Assembly (NCBI RefSeq): GCF_030129945.1
Contig: NZ_JARRAF010000006.1
Span: 164,515-228,514, forward strand
Direction: 5' to 3'
Length of the DNA: 64,000 nucleotides
From: Parachitinimonas caeni
GTDB lineage: Bacteria; Pseudomonadota; Gammaproteobacteria; Burkholderiales; Chitinimonadaceae
Positions 8,712-17,172 of this stretch are shown piece by piece. The position numbers and the translations under genes were made by a program. Below the pieces are notes generated by a model, which saw only the letters and a program-made list of their open reading frames with translations, was not told the DNA's origin and did not search any database. How positions within the stretch are numbered: position 1 is the first letter of the stretch; each line of letters begins with the position of its first letter.

Positions 8712-10026
8712 ATCTGAGCAGGGCGGCTACATCGTCTTTACATCGATAGGGCAGATCGGCGTTGGCAAAATCCGGACTGCCGCATTCCCAGTGTTTAATC
8801 GACTTCTCGCCCTGGCGGTCTTTAAAGACCGGATACAGCACGATGCGCTTGCCCGCAATGGCGGGATCGGTAGCCAGAATGGCAATCGCCCCGTTTTGTG
8901 GGTTGAATGACAGCTGGCCGACGCCATTGACGGCAGTCGGCAGGCCCAGGTCTTCCGCGCTGCTGGCAAACTGGCCGGTGCGGGCGTAATGGTTCTCGGC
9001 GAGGTGGGTGACCGGTTCCGCAGCCTGCTGCACGGCTTTGATTGCATCGCGGCGTGGGTTGGGGGTGGAAGGGGAAAGTACGAGGATGGACAGCAGCAGG
9101 GCTAACCCGCCCCCTAATCCGCCAATCAGCCAACCCAGCCAGTTTCGCCGGGGGCGGGCGGGGGATTCGGTGCTTTCATCCCCTGTAGCTGCCTCTTCTT
9201 CAGCATGGATTTCAGCCAGCCGCTTGCGATCAGCTTCCGCCTCGGCTAAACGCCCTAATCGTTCCAGTGCACGGGCGCGACCGCTGAGTACCCAGTCCCA
9301 GTCTGGACAGCGCTTGAGCACACTGGTCCATTCCTCGACCGCTTCCAGGTCTCGACCGAGCGCTACCAGGCATAACGCGCGATTGTGCTGGATGGCGTTG
9401 GCTTCTCCTATCAACCTGCGACCGCGATCCAGACATTCGATCGCCTCATCGTATCGGCCCAGTTCATACAGGGCGGTGCCAACGTTGTACTGCAGCTGGC
9501 CGTCTTCCTTGCTTTGGCGGGCGCTCGCCATCAGCTGCGGTGCGGCTTCGTCGGCCCGGCCCAGTTCCAGCAGCTTCCAGCCTAACCGGGCTTTGGCGGT
9601 GGCTCGATCCGGCCGAGACCGGATCGCCGCCTGCCAGTCTGCAATGGCCTGATCCTCTGCGCCTTCCTCCTCGGCAATCCAGGCCCGCGCCATCAGGGCG
9701 CCATAGTGTCCGGGATGGCGTTGCAGCACAGCATCCAGCAGGGCCTTGGCTTCGCTTGCCTGACCTTGCTCGTATTGGATCTGCGCCAGGGTGCGCAGCG
9801 CATCCGGCTCGTCCGGGTCGATGGCGTGCGCCCGTTCGATATCCGCTTTCGCGGCGGTGTAGTGGTCGAGCTGGTAATGCAAACGGGCGCGGGCCGCGTA
9901 GGCGGCAGCCAGCTCCGGTTGTTCGGCAACCGTCTTTTCCGCCAGTGCAAAAGCTTCATCCAGGCAGTTTTGATCTTCCAGCCGGTAGATCTGCTCAACG
10001 GCATAGGGGTGGGTGGTCTGGGGCAT
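8710..10026 (-). CDS. TPR membrane protein with pilin-like C-terminal domain
   Basis: A 438-residue protein: about six to seven tetratricopeptide repeats (residues 1-270), an acidic linker, one transmembrane helix (GWLIGGLGGGLALLLSILVL), then a domain of about 115 residues starting NPRRDAI. This last domain looks like the globular part of a type IV pilin: a helix with TGQFASSAEDLGL, strands with GAIAILA and GKRIVLYPVF, and a closing HWECGS...LPYRC that would form the pilin D-loop disulfide. No prepilin peptidase site exists. ATG at 10026 was preferred to a TTG three codons upstream. The next gene upstream, 30 bases away, shares the same C-terminal domain, so the two probably form an operon and work together at the inner membrane. 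Function unknown. Confidence 0.8.
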   Translation of the reverse strand: MPQTTHPYAVEQIYRLEDQNCLDEAFALAEKTVAEQPELAAAYAARARLHYQLDHYTAAKADIERAHAIDPDEPDALRTLAQIQYEQGQASEAKALLDAVLQRHPGHYGALMARAWIAEEEGAEDQAIADWQAAIRSRPDRATAKARLGWKLLELGRADEAAPQLMASARQSKEDGQLQYNVGTALYELGRYDEAIECLDRGRRLIGEANAIQHNRALCLVALGRDLEAVEEWTSVLKRCPDWDWVLSGRARALERLGRLAEAEADRKRLAEIHAEEEAATGDESTESPARPRRNWLGWLIGGLGGGLALLLSILVLSPSTPNPRRDAIKAVQQAAEPVTHLAENHYARTGQFASSAEDLGLPTAVNGVGQLSFNPQNGAIAILATDPAIAGKRIVLYPVFKDRQGEKSIKHWECGSPDFANADLPYRCKDDVAALLR

Positions 10027-10056
10027 ATCGGGCAATCTCGGTCAGGTCAAAGGGGC

Positions 10057-11100
10057 CTAGGGAAGGAAGGCGGTCACGCTTTCACGGCAGCTGGTGGGGC
10101 GATCGGCCTCGACCTGGTCCGGGCTGCCGCAGTGCCATTTTGGCGCGGTGGGTGTCTTGCTGCGCTTGATCTCGGGGTAAAACACCAGGCGCTTGCCCAT
10201 GATTTCGGGTGGGCTGGCATAGACGATGATCGAACCGTTTCTGGCATTGAAGCGCACCTTGGCAATCCCTTCAGGCAGCTGCGATAGTCCCAGCTCTGTG
10301 GCCGATGTGGCGAACTGGCCAGTCTGGGCGAAGTGGTTGCCGGAAAGCCGGGTCAGGCTTTCCCCCGCGATGACAACCTGACGTGCCGCATCGCGTCGTG
10401 GGTTGGGCGGCTCCAATGCCCGTTCGATTATGAGGTAGCCGATACCGGCAAGCAGCGTGCCAAACAGACCAGCCAGCACAATCGCCAGTATCTTGCCGGT
10501 GGTGTGGGCCTTGGTATCGGCATCAATCGCGGCCTGGATGGCGACAGGCGAGGCCCGGCGTGACACAGCCCAGGTTTGCGAGACCAGATTGTGCAGGGAG
10601 TGACCGGGGAAGATCAGTCCCTCAAAGAAGCGGAAAATCAAGGGCAGCAGGCTATGTGCGGTGTACTTCACGACATGGCGCAGCAAGGAGCGCAATAGCC
10701 CCGGCGCTTGCCCATGGCGGTTGACAATGCGGATGCCCGCGAGCCGATTGCCGATGGAGCCGCCGGCCAGACTATCCAGCACGGCCGGCAGCAGCAAAGC
10801 AAAGCCCGCTGCGACAACCACGATCAGTATGCCGGCGGTACTGCCCGCGAAGTCGGCGGGGGCCTGCCGGTAACAGGCATACACCAGAATCACCAGTATG
10901 ACGGCACCTACGATCATCAAGACCAGATCAATCAGGCTGGCGGCGATGAAGGCACCCCAGCCAGGGTAGACCGGTGCGTCAGCAGACGGATCAGGGGTAT
11001 CTGGGGCTGGGGTGCCCGCGCTGGCTGATAGCGGGGTGTGGCAGCTGAAACAGTGGGTGTAACTGGCGGGATTGTTCCAGCCACATTGCGGACAGAGCAT
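10057..11100 (-). CDS. Zinc-ribbon/RDD membrane protein with pilin-like C-terminal domain
   Basis: A 347-residue protein: an N-terminal zinc ribbon (CPQCGWNN with HCFSCHTPL), a Pro/Asp-rich linker, an RDD-type membrane domain (FIAASLIDLVLM, then GGSIGNRLAGIRIVN), another transmembrane helix near residue 220, and a C-terminal domain beginning NPRRDAARQV that aligns with the end of the neighbouring TPR protein (TGQFATSATELGL, GKRLVFYPEI, WHCGS, TSCRE). The ATG at 11100 has GAGG upstream on its strand. It is the first gene of the two-gene leftward unit. A role in the cell envelope or in pilus-related assembly is a guess from the pilin-like domain only. Confidence 0.8.
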   Translation of the reverse strand: MLCPQCGWNNPASYTHCFSCHTPLSASAGTPAPDTPDPSADAPVYPGWGAFIAASLIDLVLMIVGAVILVILVYACYRQAPADFAGSTAGILIVVVAAGFALLLPAVLDSLAGGSIGNRLAGIRIVNRHGQAPGLLRSLLRHVVKYTAHSLLPLIFRFFEGLIFPGHSLHNLVSQTWAVSRRASPVAIQAAIDADTKAHTTGKILAIVLAGLFGTLLAGIGYLIIERALEPPNPRRDAARQVVIAGESLTRLSGNHFAQTGQFATSATELGLSQLPEGIAKVRFNARNGSIIVYASPPEIMGKRLVFYPEIKRSKTPTAPKWHCGSPDQVEADRPTSCRESVTAFLP

Positions 11101-11394
11101 GCAGACCTCGCAGGTAGGCCCGGCTGGGCGCGGAGTGATGATCCTGGCATTTTATGCGCAATGACCATGCCAGGACGCTGCGAAAAATTACCATGCGACT
11201 CCGGCGCCGTTGCCGTGTTGTTTTCAACCGGAAGCCAAACGTCCATCGCGCATGGCACATCCGCCTTGGCAGCGCGGCACGGCATGCTACTTTCCCCCTT
11301 GTAATGGAATGGGTCCAATGTTAATTTGATGTCTAAGTGATATCACTTTGATTGCAAACCCCCATGAGTGCATGGGCAACTGGTGGAGATCGAC

Positions 11395-12288
11395 ATGAAA
11401 GTCCGCAGCAAAGAAAGCGTGCGTCATAGCGTCAATGGCTATGTGATGGTGCTGGTGGGCCTGGGTATGCTGATTGGCGGCATTGCGCTGCAGGTCTGGA
11501 TGGCAGCCCGAGGGTCGGCCACGGTTTTCAGTGTGCTGAGTTTGCTGCTGCTGATGGTGCTGGGCGTACTCACCCTCGCTGGTCTGTATAGCCTGCAGCC
11601 GAATCAGGCGGCAGCGCTGCAACTGTTCGGATCGTATTGCGGTACAGATCGTCATGCAGGCTTGCGTTGGGCCAACCCGTTTTTCACCAAGCGCAAGATC
11701 TCGCTGAGAGCGCGCAATCTTGCGCTGGATGTCATCAAGGTGAACGACAAGCGAGGCAATCCGGTTGAAATAGGCGCTGCCATTGTCTGGCGGGTCAGCG
11801 ATACCGCACAGGCCCTGTTTGATATCGACGACTACGAACGCTATGTCCATACGCAGAGTGAAACGGTACTGCGGCATCTTGCCAGTCTGTATGGCTACGA
11901 TGATGCTGACGACACCCATCTGGATGAGCCGACTTTGCGAGGGGGCGGGGCGGTGATTGCCGGTGTTCTGCGCAAAGAACTTGCAGCAGGGCTGGCTGAG
12001 GCTGGCCTGGTGGTGGACGATGCCAAGTTGACCCATCTGGCCTATGCCACGGAAATTGCAGGAGCCATGCTGCGGCGCCAGCAGGCCGAAGCTGTGCTGG
12101 CGGCCCGGCGCAAGATTGTTGCAGGAGCGGTGAGCATGGTCGAAATGGCACTGCACAGCTTGTCGGAGAAGCAGCTGGTCGAGCTGGATGACGAGCGCAA
12201 GGCTGCCATGGTGTCAAATCTGCTGGTGGTGCTCTGCGCCGAGAAAGATGTGACGCCGGTCGTCAACAGCGGCACGCTATACGGTTAA
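11395..12288 (+). CDS. SPFH-domain (stomatin/prohibitin-like) membrane protein
   Basis: A 297-residue protein. Two transmembrane helices (about residues 15-60) are followed by an SPFH domain: YSLQPNQAAALQLFGSYCGT, the LRWANPFF and KRKISLRARN segments, and VNDKRGNPVEIGAAIVWRV, all characteristic of the stomatin superfamily; the C-terminal helix has RRQQAEAVLAARRKIV. Such proteins form oligomeric membrane scaffolds. The ATG at 11395, with GGAG at 11385-11388, was preferred to a GTG at 11368. It is separated by four bases from a small ribbon-helix-helix gene, indicating an operon. Confidence 0.85.
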   Translation: MKVRSKESVRHSVNGYVMVLVGLGMLIGGIALQVWMAARGSATVFSVLSLLLLMVLGVLTLAGLYSLQPNQAAALQLFGSYCGTDRHAGLRWANPFFTKRKISLRARNLALDVIKVNDKRGNPVEIGAAIVWRVSDTAQALFDIDDYERYVHTQSETVLRHLASLYGYDDADDTHLDEPTLRGGGAVIAGVLRKELAAGLAEAGLVVDDAKLTHLAYATEIAGAMLRRQQAEAVLAARRKIVAGAVSMVEMALHSLSEKQLVELDDERKAAMVSNLLVVLCAEKDVTPVVNSGTLYG

Positions 12289-12292
12289 GGCG

Positions 12293-12502
12293 ATGGCGAG
12301 CCCAGGAAAAAAATCGTTTGCGCTGCGTATTGACCCCGCCGTCTGGGAGGCGATTGAGAACCTTGCAGCCGCTGAGCTGCGTAGTGTGAACGGCCAGATT
12401 GAATTCTTGCTGAGAGAAGCGCTGGCGCGCCGGGGAATTTCTGTCTCGGCGGCCAGCCAGCGTCAGCGCCCGTCAGAACCCGCCGAAGACGCCAACACCT
12501 GA
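12293..12502 (+). CDS. Arc-type ribbon-helix-helix protein
   Basis: A 69-residue protein: KKSFALRIDPAVWEAIENLA is the strand and first helix of an Arc/MetJ-type fold, ELRSVNGQIEFLLREAL the second helix with the conserved N-x-Q-I-E-(F/Y)-L-L-R pattern, followed by a disordered Gln/Pro tail. Such proteins bind DNA as dimers and often autoregulate. The four-base gap from the SPFH gene implies one transcript, so it may be the local regulator; an antitoxin-like origin is possible but no toxin is adjacent. Confidence 0.8.
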   Translation: MASPGKKSFALRIDPAVWEAIENLAAAELRSVNGQIEFLLREALARRGISVSAASQRQRPSEPAEDANT

Positions 12503-12541
12503 GAGGCGGGTTGGCGCTGGGTGATCGGCTATTGCTGATGG

Positions 12542-12556
12542 GTCAACAGAGCCTGG
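12542..12556. repeat. Solo end of dispersed repeat family 1
   Basis: GTCAACAGAGCCTGG lies between the ribbon-helix-helix gene and the end of glnD, ten bases from the glnD stop. It matches the end of the element at 18091-18422 with two changes. Confidence 0.55.
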
Positions 12557-12565
12557 TCAGAATGC

Positions 12566-15121
12566 TTACAGCCCCAGGTTCTGCATCAGGTCGGCTTCCA
12601 GTTTGACCATGGACTTGGGATCGGTCAGCACGGCGCCGGAAATCTGGAAGGTGTCTTCCGCGCGTTCGCCCAAGGTCATGATCTTGGCAGAGTGGATAGC
12701 CACCTGATGCTCGGACAATACCCTGGCAATGCGCGACAGCAGGCCGGGCCGGTCACCAGCGACAATCGACAGGATGTGGTACTTCTGCTTGTCGTCCTGA
12801 CGGATCAGCACCTGCGGGGAAAGCGGGAAGTGCTTGAGATGGCGGCTGATCCGGCCGCTGACAGGCGGGCTGAGCGGTCCGGCTTCGGTGATCAGGCGGC
12901 CCAGCTCGTATTCCACAAAGCCGATCAGATCACGGTAGTGCTCATCGTGCTGATCGGGAATGTAAACGTAGAAACTGTCGAGCGCGTAGCCGTGACGTGT
13001 CGTGTAGACCTTGGCATCGAGAATGCTGTAGTGCGCCCGCTCGAAAAAGCTGCAGATGCGGGCAAACAGCTCGGCCTGATCGCGGCTGTATACCATGACC
13101 TGCAAGCCTTCGCCCCCTTCAGACAAGCGTGCCCGCACGATGGGGGTCGGACTTTTGAAACGGCCATAGAGCAGCCGGGCATGCCAGGCAATTTCTCTGG
13201 CTTCGTGCCGCAGAAAATACACGGTATCAAGCTCTTGCCAGAACGGTAGATGGGCATCGTCGCGCATGCCATACAGGCGCATCAGTCGGGTGCTCTCTTG
13301 CTGCCGGTCTTCCAGCGCTGAATTGAGGCTGATCACCCCTTCGCCCAGTGCCCGGCTGGTGGCGTGAAACAGGTCTTCCAGCAGTTTCGACTTCCAGGCA
13401 TTCCACACTTTGGGGCTGGTCCCCCGGATATCGGCGACTGTCAGCAGATACAGGCCGGTCAGTCGTCGCTGATTACCGACGAGCCGGGCGAAGTGCTCGA
13501 TGGTGGCCGGGTCGTAGACGTCCTGCTTCTGTGCGACGGTGGACATGGTCAGATGATGCTCGACCAGCCAGGCAACCAGCTCGCCATCCTCGATGGGCAT
13601 GCCGTGTTCGCGGCAGAAGTCCAAGGCATCCACCCGCCCCAGTTTCGAGTGATCGCCGCCGCGTCCTTTGGCAATGTCGTGAAACAGACCAGCCAGGAAC
13701 AACACTTCCGGCCGCTCGAAGTCTTCGATCAGGCGCGAACAGAACGGATATTCATGGTTGAAGGCAGGGGTGGCAAAACGGCGCAGATTACGCACCACCA
13801 TGAGGATGTGCTCGTCCACGGTATAAACATGGAACAGGTCATGCTGCATCTGCCCCACAATCTTGCCAAAAGCCGGGATATAGCGTCCCAGCACGCCAAG
13901 TTGGTTCATGCGGCGCAGCACGCGGGTTGTGCCGGAAGGCTGGCGCATGATGGTGAGGAACAGCTCGCGATTGCGTGGGTCGCGCCGGAAGTTGGCATCA
14001 ATCTGCGGCCGGGCATGCCAGAGTGCCCGCAGGGTGTCCGCGCTGATGCCGGTGAGCTCGGGGTGTTGCTGCAGCATCAAGAAGGTTTCAAGAATCGCTG
14101 AAGGCTCATGTTTGTAAAGATGCGGATCGCTGATTTCCAGCGCGCCGCCCCGCGCCTGAAAGCGCTCATTCAGTGGCTGTGCCGGCAGTGGCAGTTGGCC
14201 GCCCAGCCGGCGTTTCAGCTGGCTGAGCAGGATCGGCTGCAGTTGCATCACGATACGGGCGCAACGGTAATACACACTCATCAGCTGCTCGCTGGCGCGG
14301 GTGGCTTCAGTGTTGCGATAGCCAAAGCGCAATGCCAGGGAGTTCTGGTAATCGAACAGGATGCGGTCTTCGCGCCGGCCGGCTGTCAGATGCAGCGCGA
14401 TGCGAAACGACCAGAGTAGTCGCTCGGCACGTTTGATTTTGCGTACTTCATGCGGGGTCAGGAGTTGGGCGCGCTCCAGCGAGTACCAGCTATGGCCGAT
14501 GCCCATGGCTCGCGCCAGCCAGATTAGAAGATGCAGATCGCGCAGGCTGCCGGGGGCTTCCTTGACATTGGGTTCGAGCTTGTAGGCGCCCTGATGCCGC
14601 TCATGCCGTTGTTGCTGCTCCAGCAGCTTGGCCTCAAAAAACGCCACCGGATCGAGCGCATGCTGGATGGCTCGTTCGAAGTCGCGGTAAATGAGGCTGT
14701 CCCCACTGACCAGGCGGGTTTCCAGCATGGCGGTCTGCACGGTGATGTCCCGCTCGGCTTCGTGCAGGCAATCGGCCAGGGTGCGCACGCTATGGCCAAT
14801 TTCAAGCCCCAGATCCCACATCATGCCAACAAACTGTTCAACCTTATGCAGCGTGGCGTCTGTGGCGTTGTCAGGCAGCAGAATCAACAGATCGACATCG
14901 GAGCACGGAAACAACTGGCCCCGTCCGTAGCCACCCACGGCAATCAGGCAAACGGCCGGCGAGAGATTCAGTGCCTGCCAGCGTTCGGCGAGAAAGTCAT
15001 CGACATAGCTGGCCCATTCGACCAGCAGATGCCCGGCCTGTTGTGGATCGTTGTAGTCAGCAAAGATGGCGGTGCGGGCGTTCAGCAGCCGTTGTTTCAG
15101 AATGGGAAGGGATTCGGGCAT
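12566..15121 (-). CDS. glnD: Bifunctional uridylyltransferase/uridylyl-removing enzyme GlnD
   Basis: Senses glutamine and reversibly uridylylates the PII proteins (GlnB/GlnK), so controlling nitrogen assimilation. 851 residues, the usual size. The nucleotidyltransferase domain has VGGYGRGQLFPCSDVDLLIL (GG at 63-64, catalytic D75 and D77), then the GlnD helical linker with EAPGSLRDLHLLIW; the HD phosphohydrolase domain follows with LFHDIAKGRGGDHS, and two C-terminal ACT domains (from about 680) bind glutamine. The glnD-map neighbourhood of many proteobacteria is kept, but a GNAT gene and two palindromic repeats now lie between them. Confidence 0.97.
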   Translation of the reverse strand: MPESLPILKQRLLNARTAIFADYNDPQQAGHLLVEWASYVDDFLAERWQALNLSPAVCLIAVGGYGRGQLFPCSDVDLLILLPDNATDATLHKVEQFVGMMWDLGLEIGHSVRTLADCLHEAERDITVQTAMLETRLVSGDSLIYRDFERAIQHALDPVAFFEAKLLEQQQRHERHQGAYKLEPNVKEAPGSLRDLHLLIWLARAMGIGHSWYSLERAQLLTPHEVRKIKRAERLLWSFRIALHLTAGRREDRILFDYQNSLALRFGYRNTEATRASEQLMSVYYRCARIVMQLQPILLSQLKRRLGGQLPLPAQPLNERFQARGGALEISDPHLYKHEPSAILETFLMLQQHPELTGISADTLRALWHARPQIDANFRRDPRNRELFLTIMRQPSGTTRVLRRMNQLGVLGRYIPAFGKIVGQMQHDLFHVYTVDEHILMVVRNLRRFATPAFNHEYPFCSRLIEDFERPEVLFLAGLFHDIAKGRGGDHSKLGRVDALDFCREHGMPIEDGELVAWLVEHHLTMSTVAQKQDVYDPATIEHFARLVGNQRRLTGLYLLTVADIRGTSPKVWNAWKSKLLEDLFHATSRALGEGVISLNSALEDRQQESTRLMRLYGMRDDAHLPFWQELDTVYFLRHEAREIAWHARLLYGRFKSPTPIVRARLSEGGEGLQVMVYSRDQAELFARICSFFERAHYSILDAKVYTTRHGYALDSFYVYIPDQHDEHYRDLIGFVEYELGRLITEAGPLSPPVSGRISRHLKHFPLSPQVLIRQDDKQKYHILSIVAGDRPGLLSRIARVLSEHQVAIHSAKIMTLGERAEDTFQISGAVLTDPKSMVKLEADLMQNLGL

Positions 15122-15723
15122 GGTGGTGTGAGGTAGCCAGGTTTTGTTGACGCCAGATCTGCAGTCGCGTTTCGCCGGAGCGCAGCCTGGATCAAGGCGC
15201 AGAGCCAGACCATTTTCCGGCGAAACCCTTCGGGTTGGACCGAGCTTTGGGGCAGTGCGTCGTTAGGGTTCGCAGATTGAGCTCGCTAAGCGGCGCGCTT
15301 TTCGCCCTGCATCAAGCCCAATCCGACGAAACGCGATCCGGAAACAGAGCGTCAACCGGGCCTAGGCTCCAGTCGCCGCACCCAAACGGGGCCGGAGCAG
15401 GGCTGCTGGTGCAAGGGAAGCCCCATGATGGTGCCCTGGTCGTAGTGGAACGGGCGATCTGGTGACTGAAATAGCAATGTAGAGCAAGCAGCATGCCATT
15501 GCCGGATCGTTTACCCGGCAATGGCCCGGCGTGACCGGGAGCCAGACTTCAACAGACCCTAGCAGCCTGTCGGACTTTCGATGCGCGGGCGGAACTCACG
15601 GGTTGAACAGCCCATTTTTGCTGGTTTTTTCGTTGCATAGGCTCACTATGCGCCTCAAAAACCAGCAAAACGGGTCTCGTTCTCCCGCGTTTCCGCCTCC
15701 GCGCCCGAAAGTCCGACAGGCTG
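15122..15723. other. Repeat-filled intergenic region between glnD and a GNAT gene
   Basis: About 600 bases without a supported gene. It is mostly made of two repeat units, a family 1 copy at 15136-15366 and a family 2 palindrome at 15559-15727, with another family 1-like end (TTCAACAGACCCTAG, 15548-15562) abutting the second. Confidence 0.75.
15136..15366. repeat. MITE-like element, family 1 (diverged copy)
   Basis: Imperfect terminal inverted repeats, GCCAGGTTTTGTTGACGC at 15136-15153 and GCGTCAACCGGGCCTAGG at 15349-15366. The interior (CGCGTTTCGCCGG, CATTTTCCGGCGAAACCC, TTGGGGCAGTGCGTCGT) aligns with the 332-bp copy at 18091-18422. No open reading frame of any family is inside. Confidence 0.75.
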
Positions 15724-15727
15724 CTAG
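15559..15727. repeat. MITE-like palindromic element, family 2
   Basis: A 169-bp unit bounded by perfect 22-bp inverted repeats (15559-15580 and 15706-15727) that begin CTAGCAGCCTGTCGGAC. The middle is another palindrome (TTTTGCTGGTTTTT against AAAAACCAGCAAAA), so the entire unit can fold into one long hairpin. CTAG at both outer ends would fit insertion at a CTAG/TA target, as in IS630-type transposition; this origin is inferred. The right-hand CTAG carries the TAG stop codon of the leftward GNAT gene. Confidence 0.8.
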
Positions 15728-16185
15728 TCCGACGAAGGGCCGGCAGGGCGGCGTTGCAGCTCGATCAGCTGCAAGCCGTCGGGCAGGGTGTGAAGGCTGG
15801 CATCGCGAAAGCCCAGGCGGCGATAGAGTTGCAGGGCGGGGAGATTGGCCAGTGCGGTTCCCACCGTCAACAGATTGTCACCTGCATGGTCAATAGCAGC
15901 GTTGACCAGCGTCTGGCCGATGCCGCGTCTTTGAAAGGCAGGAGAGACCACCAGCCTGGCAATCAACCAACCTTGATCAACCGCCTCCATGCCGAGCAGG
16001 CCGGCCAGTTGCGCCCCTTCAAACCAGCCGAACCAGACCTCGCGACAGGTGGCGAGATCTGCCTGGGTCTCGGCCAAAGGAGGCAGGGCAGGGTAGTTGA
16101 TCAGCTCGGCTTCCTGCCGGTAAGCCGCCAACTGCACGGGCAAGGCAGCGGCTGCGTAGTCAGCGGGCGCAATCTGTCTGAGCAC
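15724..16185 (-). CDS. GNAT family N-acetyltransferase
   Basis: A 153-residue acyl-CoA N-acyltransferase-fold protein. The acetyl-CoA-binding signature is LIARLVVSPAFQRRGIGQTL, with Q/R-x-x-G-x-G/A as RRGIGQ, followed by the N-A-x-x-LY-x-x-x-GF segment ALQLYRRLGFRD. The start is GTG at 16185, two bases after the map stop codon, indicating coupling with map. RimI-like N-terminal protein acetylation would suit a map neighbour, but the sequence is not close enough to RimI to claim it. Its TAG stop lies in the end of the palindromic repeat at 15559-15727. Confidence 0.8.
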   Translation of the reverse strand: MLRQIAPADYAAAALPVQLAAYRQEAELINYPALPPLAETQADLATCREVWFGWFEGAQLAGLLGMEAVDQGWLIARLVVSPAFQRRGIGQTLVNAAIDHAGDNLLTVGTALANLPALQLYRRLGFRDASLHTLPDGLQLIELQRRPAGPSSD

Positions 16186-16187
16186 GT

Positions 16188-16988
16188 TCAGGCGACCAGT
16201 GCCGGTATGGCGGGCGATCCGGCCGAAACGGTCAGGACTTCATAGCCGGTTTCGGTCACCAGAACCGTGTGTTCCCATTGCGCCGACAGGCTGCGGTCTT
16301 TGGTGGTGACCGTCCAGCCATCCGGCATGTAGCGGATTTCCTTCTTGCCGGCATTGATCATCGGCTCGACAGTAAAAATCATGCCCGCACGCAACTCCAC
16401 CCCGGTGCCGGGTTCGCCGTAGTGAAGGACCTGCGGATCTTCATGGAAGTTGCGACCAATGCCATGGCCGCAAAATTCGCGCACTACCGAGTAACCGGCA
16501 TTTTCGGCATGGCGCTGAATTACGGCGCCGATGTCACCCAGCCGTACACCGGGTTTGATCTTGGCAATGCCCAGCCACATGCATTCATAAGTAATCGATG
16601 CCAGACGCTTGGCCATGATCGAGGTTTCGCCGACATGGAACATCCGGCTGGTGTCGCCGTGATAACCATCCTTGATCACCGTGACGTCGATGTTCACGAC
16701 ATCACCATTCTTCAAGGCCTTGCCGTCAGGGATGCCGTGGCAGATGACGTGGTTGACCGAGGTACATACCGATTTGGGGAAAGGGCGATAGCCTGGCGGT
16801 GCATAGTTGAGCGGTGCCGGAATGGTGCCCTGAACATTGACCATATAGTCATGGCACAGGCGATCCAGCTCTTCGGTGGTGACGCCGGGTTTTACATAAG
16901 GGGTAATGAAGTCGAGAACTTCCGACGCGAGCCGACCAGCAACGCGCATCTTTTCGATGTCGTCTGCAGATTTGATAACGATAGACAT
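16188..16988 (-). CDS. map: Methionine aminopeptidase, type I
   Basis: Removes the initiator methionine from nascent proteins. 266 residues from the ATG at 16988. All five metal ligands of the pita-bread fold can be assigned: D101 (VVNIDVT), D112 (YHGDTSRM), H175 (CGHGIGRNFHED), E208 (TVEPMI) and E239 (AQWEHTVLV); H84 in VICHGIP is the substrate-binding His. It starts a leftward unit with the GNAT gene and keeps the proximity to glnD seen in related bacteria. Confidence 0.97.
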   Translation of the reverse strand: MSIVIKSADDIEKMRVAGRLASEVLDFITPYVKPGVTTEELDRLCHDYMVNVQGTIPAPLNYAPPGYRPFPKSVCTSVNHVICHGIPDGKALKNGDVVNIDVTVIKDGYHGDTSRMFHVGETSIMAKRLASITYECMWLGIAKIKPGVRLGDIGAVIQRHAENAGYSVVREFCGHGIGRNFHEDPQVLHYGEPGTGVELRAGMIFTVEPMINAGKKEIRYMPDGWTVTTKDRSLSAQWEHTVLVTETGYEVLTVSAGSPAIPALVA

Positions 16989-17172
16989 GGCAAAAAAACC
17001 GGGTAAAACAACAGGATAAGAGATTGGCTGCCGGGCCGGCAATCAAGAAATCGATAAGTATTTGATAAAAAACAATGTTCTGTTGTGGCTTTTTCAGAGG
17101 GGACAACCAATGCGGCGGCATGGTTGTCCTTGCCTGTATCCCGGCAGGTTCGATGCGTTGGCAGAGGTGGGA

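Noticed and set aside
15235..15896. Several frames in the repeat-rich gap after glnD
   Set aside because: They translate the palindromic elements and have no protein-like conservation.
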